In this document: in pieces, positions 17,200 through 26,904 of the stretch
How the letters are laid out: each line of letters starts with the position of its first letter
How positions within the stretch are numbered: the first letter of the stretch is position 1
Assembly (NCBI RefSeq): GCF_006714895.1
Contig: NZ_VFME01000001.1
Coordinates: 310,001 to 374,000 of the forward strand
Direction: 5' to 3'
DNA: 64,000 bases
Origin: Gramella sp. Hel_I_59
Lineage (GTDB): Bacteria > Bacteroidota > Bacteroidia > Flavobacteriales > Flavobacteriaceae
The notes under the pieces: generated by a model
Database searches by the model: none
What the model was told of the DNA's origin: nothing
The model's input: the letters and a program-made list of their open reading frames with translations, nothing else
Made by a program: the position numbers and the translations under genes

Positions 17200-18348
17200 T
17201 CACTGTTTACGATTCCCGATCATTTCGTAGGTTTCGTCAATATAGCGATAGAAATCTTCATAGTGTTTATCATCATCTTTCCGAATAAGCTTTTCTCCCA
17301 GCCTAACGATCACTAACTCATCTTCAGGAATAACGATCACGTATTGTCCTAAAATACCGCGCATATAATAGATCTCTTTATCTTTATAATCGCTTAGCCA
17401 GAAGCCGTAGCCATAGTATGGTGAATCTTCGAATCTGGGTTTTGATAGCTGTTCGATATAGGCAGAATCCAATAGTTGCTCGCCATTCCACTGGCCGTTA
17501 TTCAATAAAAATTTTCCAAATTTCCCAAAGTTTCTCGCATTGGTAGCGATACAGCAGTAAGCTTTCTCCATAGCAGATTCTTTACTATCCAATTGCCAGA
17601 GTGCAGTATCGTTCATTCCCATTGGTTTCCAGAAATTTTCGCTTAAGTAGTTACTCAGGGTTTTACCAGTAGCCTTTTCAATGACCATAGCGAGCAATTG
17701 TGTATTTCCGCTTAGATATTCAAATTTCTCTCCTGGAGTTTTGATCACTTTCAAATCCAGTACCTGCTCCCGAATATCTTTTCCGAAGTAGGCACGGGCA
17801 GTTGATGCAAATGGATTGTAATAATTTTCATTCCAGTTAAGCCCTGAAGCCATCGAGGAAAGATCTCCAATTTTGAGTTTCTTGTCAAACTGAGGGAAAA
17901 AGTTTTCTACAGGCTGATCGATATTTTCAAGGTATCCATCCTGAATCGCCTTATACATAAGTAAGCTAACCACACTTTTAGCCATGGAAAAAGAATTCGT
18001 CTGGCTCGCAGCACCATATTCCTGATAATAATTTTCATAGACCAGGCTGTCGCTCTGAATGATCAAAAATGCTGCGGTCTCCAGTTCTTTGTGCAGACTA
18101 TCCAGACTTCTGGTTGCTTTGATACTGTTATAATCTTTTGCCAGCGGCCATTCCTGAATGTCTTCTCCATTTTCTATAATGGCGTTTTCAAAGTAGGGAT
18201 GATCATCGATAAAAGCAGTTTTGTGTCCGTTCAAATAAGTGGTTTGGACTGCACGCAAAATATATCCATAACCTGTCACATATAGACCTATGGAAAGAAC
18301 AACGATAAATAATGCGATATAAAGGAGTAGCTTGAAAATCTTTTTCAT
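17200..18348 (-). CDS. Membrane-anchored serine hydrolase of the beta-lactamase/class C family
   Basis: The 382-residue protein has an N-terminal membrane anchor (~5-28) and a periplasmic beta-lactamase-related domain. The catalytic SxxK motif is SMAK (Ser121-Lys124), preceded by TNSF and followed by VSLLM. The second motif is YLSGN and the usual KTG/HTG box is replaced by MRGILGQ, so this is more likely an esterase/peptidase-type relative than a true beta-lactamase. It lies 18 bases after ogt and ends the CNNM-ogt-hydrolase run. The substrate is unknown. Confidence 0.85.
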   Translation of the reverse strand: MKKIFKLLLYIALFIVVLSIGLYVTGYGYILRAVQTTYLNGHKTAFIDDHPYFENAIIENGEDIQEWPLAKDYNSIKATRSLDSLHKELETAAFLIIQSDSLVYENYYQEYGAASQTNSFSMAKSVVSLLMYKAIQDGYLENIDQPVENFFPQFDKKLKIGDLSSMASGLNWNENYYNPFASTARAYFGKDIREQVLDLKVIKTPGEKFEYLSGNTQLLAMVIEKATGKTLSNYLSENFWKPMGMNDTALWQLDSKESAMEKAYCCIATNARNFGKFGKFLLNNGQWNGEQLLDSAYIEQLSKPRFEDSPYYGYGFWLSDYKDKEIYYMRGILGQYVIVIPEDELVIVRLGEKLIRKDDDKHYEDFYRYIDETYEMIGNRKQ

Positions 18349-18366
18349 GCTCTGAAAATAGCAAAT

Positions 18367-18843
18367 TTAGAACAGACTTTGCTGTATAGGTGGGTTTTCC
18401 AGATCCAGTAACCATTTCTTGCGATGCAAACCGCCAGCGTAACCAGTAAGAGAACCATCACTTCCAATTACACGATGACAGGGAACAACGATCCAGAGCG
18501 GATTCTTTCCATTTGCAGAGGCTACGGCTCGAATCGCCTTCTCATCGCCAAAATTACGGGATAGTTCAAGATATGAAACCGTAGTTCCATAAGGGATATT
18601 TCTAAGTTCTTCCCATACTTTCTTCTGAAAGTCGGTTCCCTTCGGATTCAATTTTAGCTCAAAATTCTGTCTTTTTCCTAAGAAATACTCCTGTAATTGT
18701 GAAATGGCTGTTTGAAGGATTTCAGGTATTTCTGAAGATTCCTTGGTAGAATCATCAACTTTTATCTCTTGAATTCCTTTTTCATCTCCAAGGATCGTTG
18801 CGATGCCAAGTGGTGTTCTAATGCTTGCCTGATTCATCCACAT
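18367..18843 (-). CDS. ogt: Methylated-DNA-protein cysteine methyltransferase
   Basis: Suicide repair enzyme that removes methyl groups from O6-methylguanine. The active-site motif VVPCHRVIG is present, with the DNA-binding helix (GTTVSYLELSRNFGDEKAIRAVASANGKNP) and GYAGGLHRKKWLL near the C-terminus. I take the ATG at 18843 (158 residues); ATG 18837 is equally possible, while the GTG at 18855 gives an unlikely extension. The start lies inside the 3' end of the CNNM gene (about 26 bases overlap), suggesting coupling. Confidence 0.93.
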   Translation of the reverse strand: MWMNQASIRTPLGIATILGDEKGIQEIKVDDSTKESSEIPEILQTAISQLQEYFLGKRQNFELKLNPKGTDFQKKVWEELRNIPYGTTVSYLELSRNFGDEKAIRAVASANGKNPLWIVVPCHRVIGSDGSLTGYAGGLHRKKWLLDLENPPIQQSLF

Positions 18844-19948
18844 CAGGTTGATCACTGTTATCTGAAGTAGAAGAGGTCTCCTGGTCCTGTTTTCTCTGGA
18901 TGAGTCCTAGACGTTTAGCGCGACGTTCCCAGTTCTTTCTTGCAAGTACCTGCATGTCTTCCACACTATCGCTTTCGTCCATGATCTCCAGCCCTAAAAG
19001 TGTTTCGATAATATCTTCCATCGTTACAATTCCGGTGGTATTTCCAAATTGATCCACGATCATGGAAATATGAGCGCGTTTTTCAACGAAAATCTCGAAT
19101 AATTCAGGAATAGGAGTATTGTCATTGGTAACTAAAATATCCCTTTTAATATTACTTAAAGGTTGCTCTCCATGTTCATCGATCATAGCTTCAAGAACAT
19201 CATCTTTCAGAATAAATCCAGAAACATTATTAGATTTCTCCTTATAAACAGGAATTCTTGAGAATTTCAGGTTCTTATGGTTGGAATAGAAATCGCTTAG
19301 ACTCATACTTTCGTCCTCTACGATCGCTACTGAAAATGGGGTCATCACATCTTTAGCTTCAATAGATTTAAAAACGAGTAGATTTTTAATAACCGTAGTT
19401 TCGCTTTCTTCAAAAACACCTTCTTCTTCCGCAGCATCAGTAATCGCAGCGAATTCTTCCCGACTCATCGTACTTACATGGGCAGATTTCCCTATTAGCT
19501 TTGTAGTAAGCATCATTAGCCATAGAATTCCCGTGTACTTAAGCGGGAAGATCATGATATTAAGAGTTTTAGCGGTAAAATTACCTAAAGATTGCCAGTA
19601 GGTAGCTCCAATGGTCTTGGGAATAATTTCTGATAGTACGAGGATGGCTAAGGTCATGAGCGCTGAAACGATCATCACAGAATTTCCACCATCACCAAAG
19701 GTCTTTTCAGCCTGAACACCCACAAGAATAGCTCCCACGGTATGTGCAATGGTATTGATGGTAAGAATTGCGATAAGCGGCTTATCTATATCCTTCTTTA
19801 AATTTGCCAGATCTTTAGCGTAGCTCTTTCCTTCCTTTTTCCTGATCTTGATATAAGATGGCGTTATACTCAGTAATGTGGCTTCCAGGATGGAGCACAT
19901 AAATGAAAAAAATATTGATAATACGGCAAAAATGATCAGTAATCCCAT
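18818..19948 (-). CDS. CNNM/CorC-type membrane protein with CBS domains
   Basis: The 376 residues comprise a DUF21/CNNM membrane domain (~1-140; four hydrophobic segments, ILEATLLSITPSYIK, LSEIIPKTIGA) and a tandem CBS pair (~195-320; VMTPFSVAIVEDE, FSRIPVYKE, ISMIVDQFGNTTGIVTMEDIIETLLG). Family members are linked to magnesium or cobalt efflux. The N-terminus differs from GldE, which has a GSEVAFFSLS-like motif, so I do not call it gldE. The C-terminal transporter-associated domain is missing; only a charged tail follows. Confidence 0.88.
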   Translation of the reverse strand: MGLLIIFAVLSIFFSFMCSILEATLLSITPSYIKIRKKEGKSYAKDLANLKKDIDKPLIAILTINTIAHTVGAILVGVQAEKTFGDGGNSVMIVSALMTLAILVLSEIIPKTIGATYWQSLGNFTAKTLNIMIFPLKYTGILWLMMLTTKLIGKSAHVSTMSREEFAAITDAAEEEGVFEESETTVIKNLLVFKSIEAKDVMTPFSVAIVEDESMSLSDFYSNHKNLKFSRIPVYKEKSNNVSGFILKDDVLEAMIDEHGEQPLSNIKRDILVTNDNTPIPELFEIFVEKRAHISMIVDQFGNTTGIVTMEDIIETLLGLEIMDESDSVEDMQVLARKNWERRAKRLGLIQRKQDQETSSTSDNSDQPDVDESGKH

Positions 19949-20017
19949 GCACTTAAATAAGTTAGACTGGCTAATTTATGTATTCTGAATTCAAATATTT
20001 AAAAAGAAATTATAAAA

Positions 20018-20049
20018 CAAAAAAGGTCTTTCATGTTCGAAAGACCTTT
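20018..20049 (-). terminator. Intrinsic terminator of the 20.1-kb membrane protein gene
   Basis: AAAGGTCTTTC / GAAAGACCTTT pairs perfectly over 11 bp (20022-20049); on the minus strand it is followed by TTTTTTG, a T-run. Confidence 0.75.
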
Positions 20050-20068
20050 CTGGATTTTTGCTGATGGT

Positions 20069-20539
20069 TTAGGCAGCGATCAAAGGAGTTATTTTCGTTT
20101 CCCATTTTCGTGCCTGCTGCAATCTTATTTCAGGAGCAATAATATCATTACCAGCCTCATCGTAGAAGCAAATAGACTTTGGAATGTGCTTTTGTTTAGC
20201 GGCAAAGTTTAAGGCCAGAAATTGAATCTTTTCTGAATTTTTTGTCTGTAGATCCTGTTGCAACTGTATTGTAGCATATTGAGTTAGATCAATGATCTCA
20301 AATTGATTCTCACTTCCAGCTTTGCTGAAAATGATTCTTTTATTGCTCACGTCCAGTGCTATGATCGTGTTGCCAACCTGTTCAAACTCGTCAATTTTGA
20401 GTTTATTTTGAGTAGCAAAATCATAGGCTCGTTGCTTGACTTTTGAAGTTTGAGCGTTGCTTTTTAAAATAAGGTATATAATAGGTATTGCGAAAAGAGC
20501 CAGAAGTCCCAGCCCTAAAATTAGAGATATAGTATCCAT
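20069..20539 (-). CDS. Unknown protein with N-terminal membrane anchor
   Basis: 156 residues: one membrane helix (~5-25, ILGLGLLALFAIPIIYLIL) followed by a cytosolic mixed domain (YDFATQNKLKIDEFEQVGNTIIALDVSNKRIIF). The latter resembles small PH-like beta domains by eye, but I cannot assign a family. It is monocistronic with a strong terminator. Codon use is like its neighbours. Confidence 0.65.
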   Translation of the reverse strand: MDTISLILGLGLLALFAIPIIYLILKSNAQTSKVKQRAYDFATQNKLKIDEFEQVGNTIIALDVSNKRIIFSKAGSENQFEIIDLTQYATIQLQQDLQTKNSEKIQFLALNFAAKQKHIPKSICFYDEAGNDIIAPEIRLQQARKWETKITPLIAA

Positions 20540-20619
20540 ATAGATTTAGTATTTAAAATGAAATAAATGTTGCTTTTCAGGTATTCAAACCTTAATCAGC
20601 ATGATGTATTTCATTCTAT

Positions 20620-20964
20620 TTACCAGAAACTATGGAATGGATAGAGTATTTTCTTCAGGTGAAACTGAAACCTGAAATTTGTAAAGACCTGTAGACCTTC
20701 TTTTTCTTCTGAAATTACCGCTTCAAAACTATCAAGGCTTCCGTAGAATTTTGAAAAATCGGACTCTTCAGCATTTACTTTTTCAGAAAAAGAAAAAGCT
20801 TCATCCGGCAGATATGCGTTCTTGTTGCTATGCGCCTGATTAAACTGAAATTCAGCAGTAGGTTTTATTTCCGAAGAAACTCCAGTAGCATAAACATTCG
20901 TACCACCAATCAGGAATACCTGAAGGAGCAGTAAGTTTATCCATAAAAATTTACTGGATTTCAT
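20620..20964 (-). CDS. Small secreted protein of unknown function
   Basis: 114 residues starting with a signal peptide (LWINLLLLQVFLIGGTNVYA, cleavage near TGVSS). The mature part is acidic and then ends in a basic/aromatic stretch (FQFHLKKILYPFHSFW). No recognisable domain. Its reality rests on the clean signal peptide and open frame; there is no strong promoter or terminator. It might be lineage-specific. Confidence 0.45.
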   Translation of the reverse strand: MKSSKFLWINLLLLQVFLIGGTNVYATGVSSEIKPTAEFQFNQAHSNKNAYLPDEAFSFSEKVNAEESDFSKFYGSLDSFEAVISEEKEGLQVFTNFRFQFHLKKILYPFHSFW

Positions 20965-21026
20965 ACAACAATGTTAAGCCAAAAACTGATTCCAGAAACA
21001 GAAGCAATCTTATATTTTTCTAAAAA

Positions 21027-21995
21027 TCAGGAAATTAATTTCACGGCATCTTTTGCGAAATACGAGGCGATCATATTTGCTCCAGCACGCTTTATTGCGG
21101 TCAATTGTTCCATGATCACAGCATCGTGATCCAGCCATCCTTTCTCTGCCGCAGCTTTGATCATGGCATATTCACCACTTACCTGGTAGACGGCAACAGG
21201 TACTTTTACAGCATTCTTAATGTCACGAACAATGTCCAGATAACAGAGACCCGGCTTCACCATCACGATATCTGCACCTTCCTCGATATCCATCAAAGTT
21301 TCCTTGATAGCTTCATCACGATTGGCAGGATCCATCTGGTAGGTTTTCTTATCACCAAAGCCTGGAGCAGAATCCAGAGCATCTCTAAACGGACCATAAA
21401 ACGCGGAAGCGTATTTTGCAGAATAGCTCATGATGCCGGTATCGTGGTAGCCTTCGTCCTCTAGTAAAGTTCTCATTTCAAAGATTCTGCCATCCATCAT
21501 ATCACTGGGCGCTACAAAATCTGCACCTGCTTTCGCATGAGATAAAGCCATCTCTGCCAGGATCGCAGTGGTGTCATCGTTAAGGATCTTGCCATCATTT
21601 ACAATCCCATCGTGACCATAAGAGGAATATGGATCCAGGGCAACATCTGTCATGATAACCATTTCTGGCGCGATATCTTTCACGGTTTTCACGGCTCTTT
21701 GCATCAATCCATCTGGATTTATAGCTTCAGTACCCGCATTGTCTTTTAGTTCATCCGGCACCTTAACAAAAAGCAAAACCGACTTTAAGCCAAGGCTCCA
21801 TAATTCTTTTATTTCCTGCCTTAGAAGATCAAGACTATATCTGTAATAACCGGGCATGGAAGCGATTTCCTCCTTAACCTGTTTTCCTTCTACCACAAAA
21901 ATTGGCACCAGGAAATCGTTTGGAGAAATAAATGTTTCTCTAACCAGTGATCTTACAGATTCGTTCGTACGTAGTCTTCGGTTTCTTCTAAGCAT
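21027..21995 (-). CDS. hemB: Porphobilinogen synthase (delta-aminolevulinic acid dehydratase)
   Basis: Condenses two 5-aminolevulinate molecules to porphobilinogen, the second committed haem step. The 322 residues hold the active-site lysines in AKYASAFYGPFRDA and VMVKPGLCYLD, and the metal segment MTDVALDPYSSYGHDG. The cysteines of zinc-type enzymes are replaced by Asp/Ala here, indicating a magnesium-dependent or metal-independent type. It is the last gene of the minus-strand haem run, 39 bases after hemF. Confidence 0.96.
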   Translation of the reverse strand: MLRRNRRLRTNESVRSLVRETFISPNDFLVPIFVVEGKQVKEEIASMPGYYRYSLDLLRQEIKELWSLGLKSVLLFVKVPDELKDNAGTEAINPDGLMQRAVKTVKDIAPEMVIMTDVALDPYSSYGHDGIVNDGKILNDDTTAILAEMALSHAKAGADFVAPSDMMDGRIFEMRTLLEDEGYHDTGIMSYSAKYASAFYGPFRDALDSAPGFGDKKTYQMDPANRDEAIKETLMDIEEGADIVMVKPGLCYLDIVRDIKNAVKVPVAVYQVSGEYAMIKAAAEKGWLDHDAVIMEQLTAIKRAGANMIASYFAKDAVKLIS

Positions 21996-22034
21996 TGTTT
22001 CAATTTTTTAGTATTGCTGCAGGCGCAGTATATT

Positions 22035-22940
22035 TTAAACCCAATTCACAGGTCTTTCCAGCACCTGTATAAGTTTTTCTTCTTCACTTCCAGGTTCAGG
22101 ATGATGATCATAAACCCATTGTACGTGAGGTGGAAGGCTCATGAGGATACTTTCTATTCTTCCGTTGGTCTTTAGTCCAAATAAAGTTCCTTTATCATGT
22201 ACGAGATTGAATTCTACGTAGCGTCCACGTCGAATTTCCTGCCATTTTCTATTCTCTTCAGAATAAGGCAAATTCTTGCGTTTCTCCACGATCGGGACAT
22301 AAGCCTGTAAAAATGAATCACCAACATCAGTCACAAAATCATACCAGTCGGCAATCTTCATACGATCATTCTCTTTTAGATAATCGAAGAAAAGTCCGCC
22401 TATTCCTCTGGCTTCATTTCTATGTCCATTCCAGAAATATTCATCGCACTTCTTCTTAAAATCTGAATAGAATGAAAATCCATGAGGATTACATGCTTTC
22501 TTACAGGTATAGTGAAAGTGTTTTGCATCTTCTTCGAAAAGGTAATAAGGAGTAAGATCCTGACCGCCACCAAACCACTGATCGATCACAGTACCGTCTT
22601 TCTCATACATTTCGAAATAGCGCCAGTTAGCATGAACCGTTGGAACCATTGGATTTTTAGGATGAAGCACAAGGCTGAGTCCGCAGGCAAAAAAGTCCAC
22701 ATCCCCAACTTTAAAATATCTTTGCATGGCCGGAGCCAATGGGCCGTGAACCGCAGAGATATTCACACCTCCCTTTTCGAAAACATTTCCATTTTCGATC
22801 ACACGGGTTCTACCACCACCACCTTCATTTCTTTTCCAGATATCTTCTTTGAATTTGGCGCCGCCATCGATCTCCTCCAGTTTTGAAGTGATTGAATCCT
22901 GCAATTGCTCAATATATCTGTAAAATTGTTCTTTCATCAT
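22035..22940 (-). CDS. hemF: Oxygen-dependent coproporphyrinogen III oxidase
   Basis: Decarboxylates two propionates of coproporphyrinogen III to vinyls using O2. The 301 residues show GGGGRTRVIENGNVFEKGGVN near 40, FGGGQDLTPYYLFEEDAKHFH near 120, and the C-terminal PPHVQWVYDHHPEPGS. All canonical stretches are intact. The presence of HemF rather than only the radical SAM HemN fits an aerobe. Its ATG overlaps the trkH stop codon by 4 bases, so it is translated in the same operon. Confidence 0.96.
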   Translation of the reverse strand: MMKEQFYRYIEQLQDSITSKLEEIDGGAKFKEDIWKRNEGGGGRTRVIENGNVFEKGGVNISAVHGPLAPAMQRYFKVGDVDFFACGLSLVLHPKNPMVPTVHANWRYFEMYEKDGTVIDQWFGGGQDLTPYYLFEEDAKHFHYTCKKACNPHGFSFYSDFKKKCDEYFWNGHRNEARGIGGLFFDYLKENDRMKIADWYDFVTDVGDSFLQAYVPIVEKRKNLPYSEENRKWQEIRRGRYVEFNLVHDKGTLFGLKTNGRIESILMSLPPHVQWVYDHHPEPGSEEEKLIQVLERPVNWV

Positions 22941-24292
22941 ACTGCAATATCTTCTTCCAGAATTTTTTCTTCGGAATTGGTAATTTTTTTAGACCATATA
23001 GCCAAACCAAAAGTGAGTACACCTAAGCGGCCTATAAACATTAATACGATAATACATAGCTTGCCGAAGCTTGTTAGCTCTGATGTAATCCCAGTGCTTA
23101 AGCCTACTGTTCCCAAGGCAGAAGCTGTTTCAAACAGTAACTGTTCAAAAGATACAGTTTCAGTAAACGATAGTAACCATACTCCTACCAGAATCAAACT
23201 GGAATAAAATATAAATGCTGATGTTGCGATATAGAGTCTTTCATATGGAATCGTTCTTCCTAAAAAAGTAATTCTATTACTGGCTCTCAACCGACTTTTC
23301 ATTATGGCATAAACTGCCGACAGGGTGGTGATCTTGATACCACCTGCAGTTCCTGAGGGAGATGCTCCTACATACATCAAAAACGTAACAACTAAAAGCA
23401 TGGGAAGCACAAAACCTCCAAAATCGATGGTATTAAATCCAACTGTAGTCATAGAACTCATTGCCTGGAAAAAGGCTACTAAAAATCGTTCATAACCGGA
23501 TAGTGCTGTAATTGACGGTTCTAAAAAATATAAAAAACCTGTTCCAATTATAAGTAGAACAGCGAAACCATAAAGGATGATCTTGGTTGTAAAACTCAAT
23601 TTATGAGCTTTCTTTTTTAAGAACAGGTAAAAATCTGTAACTACTATAAAACCTAATGAACCACTTATGGCAAGCATAGAGATTATGAAATTAATAAAAC
23701 CATCATTTGCATAATCTACAAAGCCATTAGCAAACAGGCTAAAACCTGCTGTACAAAATGCACTTATACTATGAAATATGGCATTCCATAACGACTGTAA
23801 CATTGGCATGCCATCAGCTTTAAATGCAAAAAAGAATAAAACAGCACCGAGACTTTCCATGATAACAGTAAAAAGAATAACAGATTTAAGGAAATGTCGG
23901 ATTTTAATTGTTGTTGGTAAGGTGAATTCTGAAGTAAGTATTCGTTCGTGCCAGTGGGTCAACTTTCTCGTTGTAGACAGTAACATGAATGTGGTAAATG
24001 TAAGATATCCAATCCCACCAATCTGGAAAAGACACATTACAATAAGTTGTCCCCAAAAATTATAGGTATCAAAGATGGAAACGGTTACCAGGCCAGTCGT
24101 AGATACTGCTGAAGTAGCAGTGAATAAATTATCCAGTATAGACACATTATATTTTTGAAAAATAGGTAATGATAGCAAAAGTGTACCGAGAGCAACATAT
24201 GTGAGGAAGCCGTAAAGCAAGTTTTGCTGTGGGCTCCAGCCAAGTTTCATCTTTCGATACTTCTTATTATATGTCTCGAATAGATTACTCAC
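22937..24292 (-). CDS. trkH: TrkH/KtrB-type potassium transporter subunit
   Basis: The 451 residues form a multi-pass ion-channel-like membrane protein that takes up K+. All four pore loops keep the selectivity-filter glycine (SAVSTTGLVT, CTAGFSLFA, MTTVGFNTID, LGTVGLSTGI). The length fits the short KtrB type, which normally needs a cytosolic TrkA/KtrA subunit; none is in the window. The gene sits between hemE (3-base gap) and hemF (4-base overlap), unexpected company. The sequence looks more AT-rich than its hem neighbours by eye (not computed), which may point to later insertion. Confidence 0.93.
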   Translation of the reverse strand: MSNLFETYNKKYRKMKLGWSPQQNLLYGFLTYVALGTLLLSLPIFQKYNVSILDNLFTATSAVSTTGLVTVSIFDTYNFWGQLIVMCLFQIGGIGYLTFTTFMLLSTTRKLTHWHERILTSEFTLPTTIKIRHFLKSVILFTVIMESLGAVLFFFAFKADGMPMLQSLWNAIFHSISAFCTAGFSLFANGFVDYANDGFINFIISMLAISGSLGFIVVTDFYLFLKKKAHKLSFTTKIILYGFAVLLIIGTGFLYFLEPSITALSGYERFLVAFFQAMSSMTTVGFNTIDFGGFVLPMLLVVTFLMYVGASPSGTAGGIKITTLSAVYAIMKSRLRASNRITFLGRTIPYERLYIATSAFIFYSSLILVGVWLLSFTETVSFEQLLFETASALGTVGLSTGITSELTSFGKLCIIVLMFIGRLGVLTFGLAIWSKKITNSEEKILEEDIAV

Positions 24293-24295
24293 AAT

Positions 24296-25321
24296 TTACT
24301 CTCTGTATTCCTTGACAGCGTCTACGAAAGCTTTCGCGTTATCTACAGGGATATTTGGTAAAATACCATGACCAAGGTTAGCGATATAACGATCTTTTCC
24401 GAAGGCTTTGATCATATCGTTCACCATATATTTAATTTCGATTGGTTTCGAATAAAGCCTGGCAGGATCAAAATTCCCTTGCAAAGTGATCTGTCCGCCA
24501 CTTAAATAACGAGCATTTCGAGCATCACAAGTCCAGTCTACTCCAAGAGCAGCTGCTCCAGATTGTGACATATCTTTTAAGGCAAACCAACAACCTTTTC
24601 CGTAAGCAATTACAGGAACTTCATCTTTTAAAGCATCGATGATCTGTTGCATATACTGCCATGAGAATTCTTTATAATCATTAGGCTCCAGCAATCCTCC
24701 CCAGGAATCGAAAAGCTGCACGGCATCTACACCGGCTTTTACTTTTTCTTTCAGGTATGCGATGGTAGTATCAGTAATTTTCTGAAGTAATTTATGCGCG
24801 GCGATAGGTTCCATGAAACAGAATCTTTTCGCCTTATCAAAGGTTTTAGATCCCTGTCCCTGCACACAGTAACAAAGAATGGTCCATGGAGAGCCGGCGA
24901 ATCCTATGAGTGGTACCTCGTCATTTAATTCCTGTTTTGTAAGCTTGATCGCGTCAAAAACATAACCAAGAGTTTCGTGCACATCTGGTACGATCACCTG
25001 TTCTACTTTAGCGGGAGTATCTACTGGATTTGGCAACCACGGGCCAACCCCAGGCTTCATCTCCACCTCGATGTTCATGGCTTGTGGAACTACAAGAATA
25101 TCGCTAAAAAGAATAGCAGCATCTGGTCCTACCTGGCGAATAGGCATTACCGTAATTTCAGTAGCAAGTTCTGGAGTACGGCAACGGGTGAAAAAGTCAT
25201 ATTTCTCTTTAAGCTTCATAAAATCAGGAAGATATCTTCCTGCCTGTCTCATCATCCAAACTGGTGGACGTTCTACGCTTTCACCTCTAAGTGCTTTTAA
25301 AAAAAGGTCATTCTTGATCAT
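24296..25321 (-). CDS. hemE: Uroporphyrinogen decarboxylase
   Basis: Removes four acetate carboxyls from uroporphyrinogen III to give coproporphyrinogen III. The 341 residues start with the diagnostic [15 protein letters not shown] (~19-33), followed by [11 protein letters not shown] with the catalytic Asp, [12 protein letters not shown] and [12 protein letters not shown]. The start overlaps the hemD stop by 4 bases. Complete and unremarkable. Confidence 0.97.
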   Translation of the reverse strand: MIKNDLFLKALRGESVERPPVWMMRQAGRYLPDFMKLKEKYDFFTRCRTPELATEITVMPIRQVGPDAAILFSDILVVPQAMNIEVEMKPGVGPWLPNPVDTPAKVEQVIVPDVHETLGYVFDAIKLTKQELNDEVPLIGFAGSPWTILCYCVQGQGSKTFDKAKRFCFMEPIAAHKLLQKITDTTIAYLKEKVKAGVDAVQLFDSWGGLLEPNDYKEFSWQYMQQIIDALKDEVPVIAYGKGCWFALKDMSQSGAAALGVDWTCDARNARYLSGGQITLQGNFDPARLYSKPIEIKYMVNDMIKAFGKDRYIANLGHGILPNIPVDNAKAFVDAVKEYRE

Positions 25322-25983
25322 TGCTGATGTTTTAAGTCTTTTCTAAATGTTTTTGCTACCATGGCGATCAGGTTTTCAATGCCGGGGGTTCCCGGAGTTA
25401 CGATGCTGGTAGTATGTTTTTTTGCTTCGGAAGCAGTGGTATCTCCAATGCAAAATGCAATGGAGTCAATCGTATTTTTACTGGTATAGCTTTTCACGCC
25501 ACTTGGGCTGTAAAATAGAATTCCGTCGTAATCTGAACGAAATTGCTGAATGTTCAGCGTAGTTTTATAAACCTTAATTTCCTTAAGCGGTATATTTTGC
25601 TGCTGAAGCATCTTCGGAAGTTCATCAAGCCTTGAGTGCCCGCAGAAAAACTGAAATTCCCGATCAGGATAATTCTGGATGATGATATTTGCCAAATCAC
25701 GAGCATAGGCTGTAGTTTCCAGAACATTGTAACCCATCTCCTTAGCCATTATTGCAGTTTTCTCTCCTACACAAAAGCAATTAGTGATATCTATTTGCTT
25801 TGATGTGATTGCTTTTAATGAATTCTTGCTGGTAAAAATGGCATTCTGGATAGTTTGTTCAGGCAGATCAAAATTCAGAAATTCTATTTCGATAGCATCA
25901 TACTCCGCGAATCCAATCCCACTATTTAAAAGTAGTTCCTTCTGGTTGAGTGCTAGTTTTTTCGTGGAAAGTACGGTAGGCAT
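25318..25983 (-). CDS. hemD: Uroporphyrinogen-III synthase
   Basis: Closes and inverts ring D of hydroxymethylbilane. HemD is poorly conserved; the call rests on the bilobal pattern ([73 protein letters not shown]) and on its place between hemC and hemE. The 221-residue length fits. Gaps are 3 bases to hemC and a 4-base overlap with hemE. Confidence 0.9.
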   Translation of the reverse strand: MPTVLSTKKLALNQKELLLNSGIGFAEYDAIEIEFLNFDLPEQTIQNAIFTSKNSLKAITSKQIDITNCFCVGEKTAIMAKEMGYNVLETTAYARDLANIIIQNYPDREFQFFCGHSRLDELPKMLQQQNIPLKEIKVYKTTLNIQQFRSDYDGILFYSPSGVKSYTSKNTIDSIAFCIGDTTASEAKKHTTSIVTPGTPGIENLIAMVAKTFRKDLKHQQ

Positions 25984-25986
25984 TCA

Positions 25987-26904
25987 TCAATTATTTAAAG
26001 CAGTTTTGATATGCTGCATCAATTCAAGACCTCCATTATTTAAAACTTCCTGAGCGCAGGTCGTTCCTAATCCATTTACTTGTGAAACCGGAACGCTTTT
26101 TTCTACTTCTATTTTTTTAGAACCATCAAGACTGAAAAGTGCTCCATGAAAATGAATATGACCATCATGAATTCTGGCTAAGCCTCCAATTGGAGCGGTA
26201 CAACCACCTTCAAGAACTTTAAGGAATTCACGTTCAACGTGTACACAAATTTGAGATTCCTGGTGGTTTAAAAGAGCTAGTGCTTTACGGCTTTCTTCGT
26301 CTTTCTTCATGGCCACGATTAGCATCGCTCCCTGAGCCGGTGCCGGGATCATCCAGTTTAGATCAATAAAGTTCTCTGGTTTGATCTCGATACGCTCCAG
26401 TCCGGCAGCTGCGAAGATGGCGCCATTCCACTCATTATCTTCAAGTTTTTGCATGCGGGTATTTACATTCCCGCGAAGATCAACGACCTCGTGATCTGGA
26501 TATTTGTTCAGCCATTGCGCTTTTCGGCGTAGGCTACCTGTAGCGATCTTTCCTTTTTTGTTATCCAGAAAGTCAGTTCCTTTATGAACCAGAATATCCT
26601 TATTGCTCGCTCGTTTCATCACTGCTGCTTCCACAATTCCCTTTGGTAGAGCCGTAGGGACATCTTTCATGGAATGAACAGCAATATCTACTTCGCCTTT
26701 GATCATGGCAACATCCAGGGTTTTTGTAAAAATCCCGGTGATTCCCATTTCATATAAAGGTTGATCTAAATTAAGGTCGCCAGTAGATTTTACAGGAACC
26801 AGTTCACTTTTATGACCAGTTCGCTCCAATGCGTTCTGTACGGTGCGGGCTTGCCACATCGCTAATTCACTATCGCGTGTGCCAATTCGAATTACTTTGC
26901 TCAT
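25987..26904 (-). CDS. hemC: Hydroxymethylbilane synthase (porphobilinogen deaminase)
   Basis: Polymerises four porphobilinogens into hydroxymethylbilane. The 305 residues contain RIGTRDSELAMWQA, AVHSMKDVPTALP, GSLRRKAQ, and the cofactor cysteine in VLEGGCTAPIGG, which carries the dipyrromethane. The start codon overlaps the hemA stop by 4 bases, showing a coupled hemA-hemC unit. Confidence 0.97.
   Translation of the reverse strand: MSKVIRIGTRDSELAMWQARTVQNALERTGHKSELVPVKSTGDLNLDQPLYEMGITGIFTKTLDVAMIKGEVDIAVHSMKDVPTALPKGIVEAAVMKRASNKDILVHKGTDFLDNKKGKIATGSLRRKAQWLNKYPDHEVVDLRGNVNTRMQKLEDNEWNGAIFAAAGLERIEIKPENFIDLNWMIPAPAQGAMLIVAMKKDEESRKALALLNHQESQICVHVEREFLKVLEGGCTAPIGGLARIHDGHIHFHGALFSLDGSKKIEVEKSVPVSQVNGLGTTCAQEVLNNGGLELMQHIKTALNN

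Noticed and set aside
17200..18348. True class C beta-lactamase (resistance gene)
   Set aside because: SxxK is present but YxN/KTG boxes are not canonical, and an N-terminal anchor is present; better called a generic serine hydrolase.
18818..19948. GldE (gliding-associated CorC-like protein)
   Set aside because: Lacks the GldE-type N-terminus and the C-terminal domain; closer to CNNM-type transporters.
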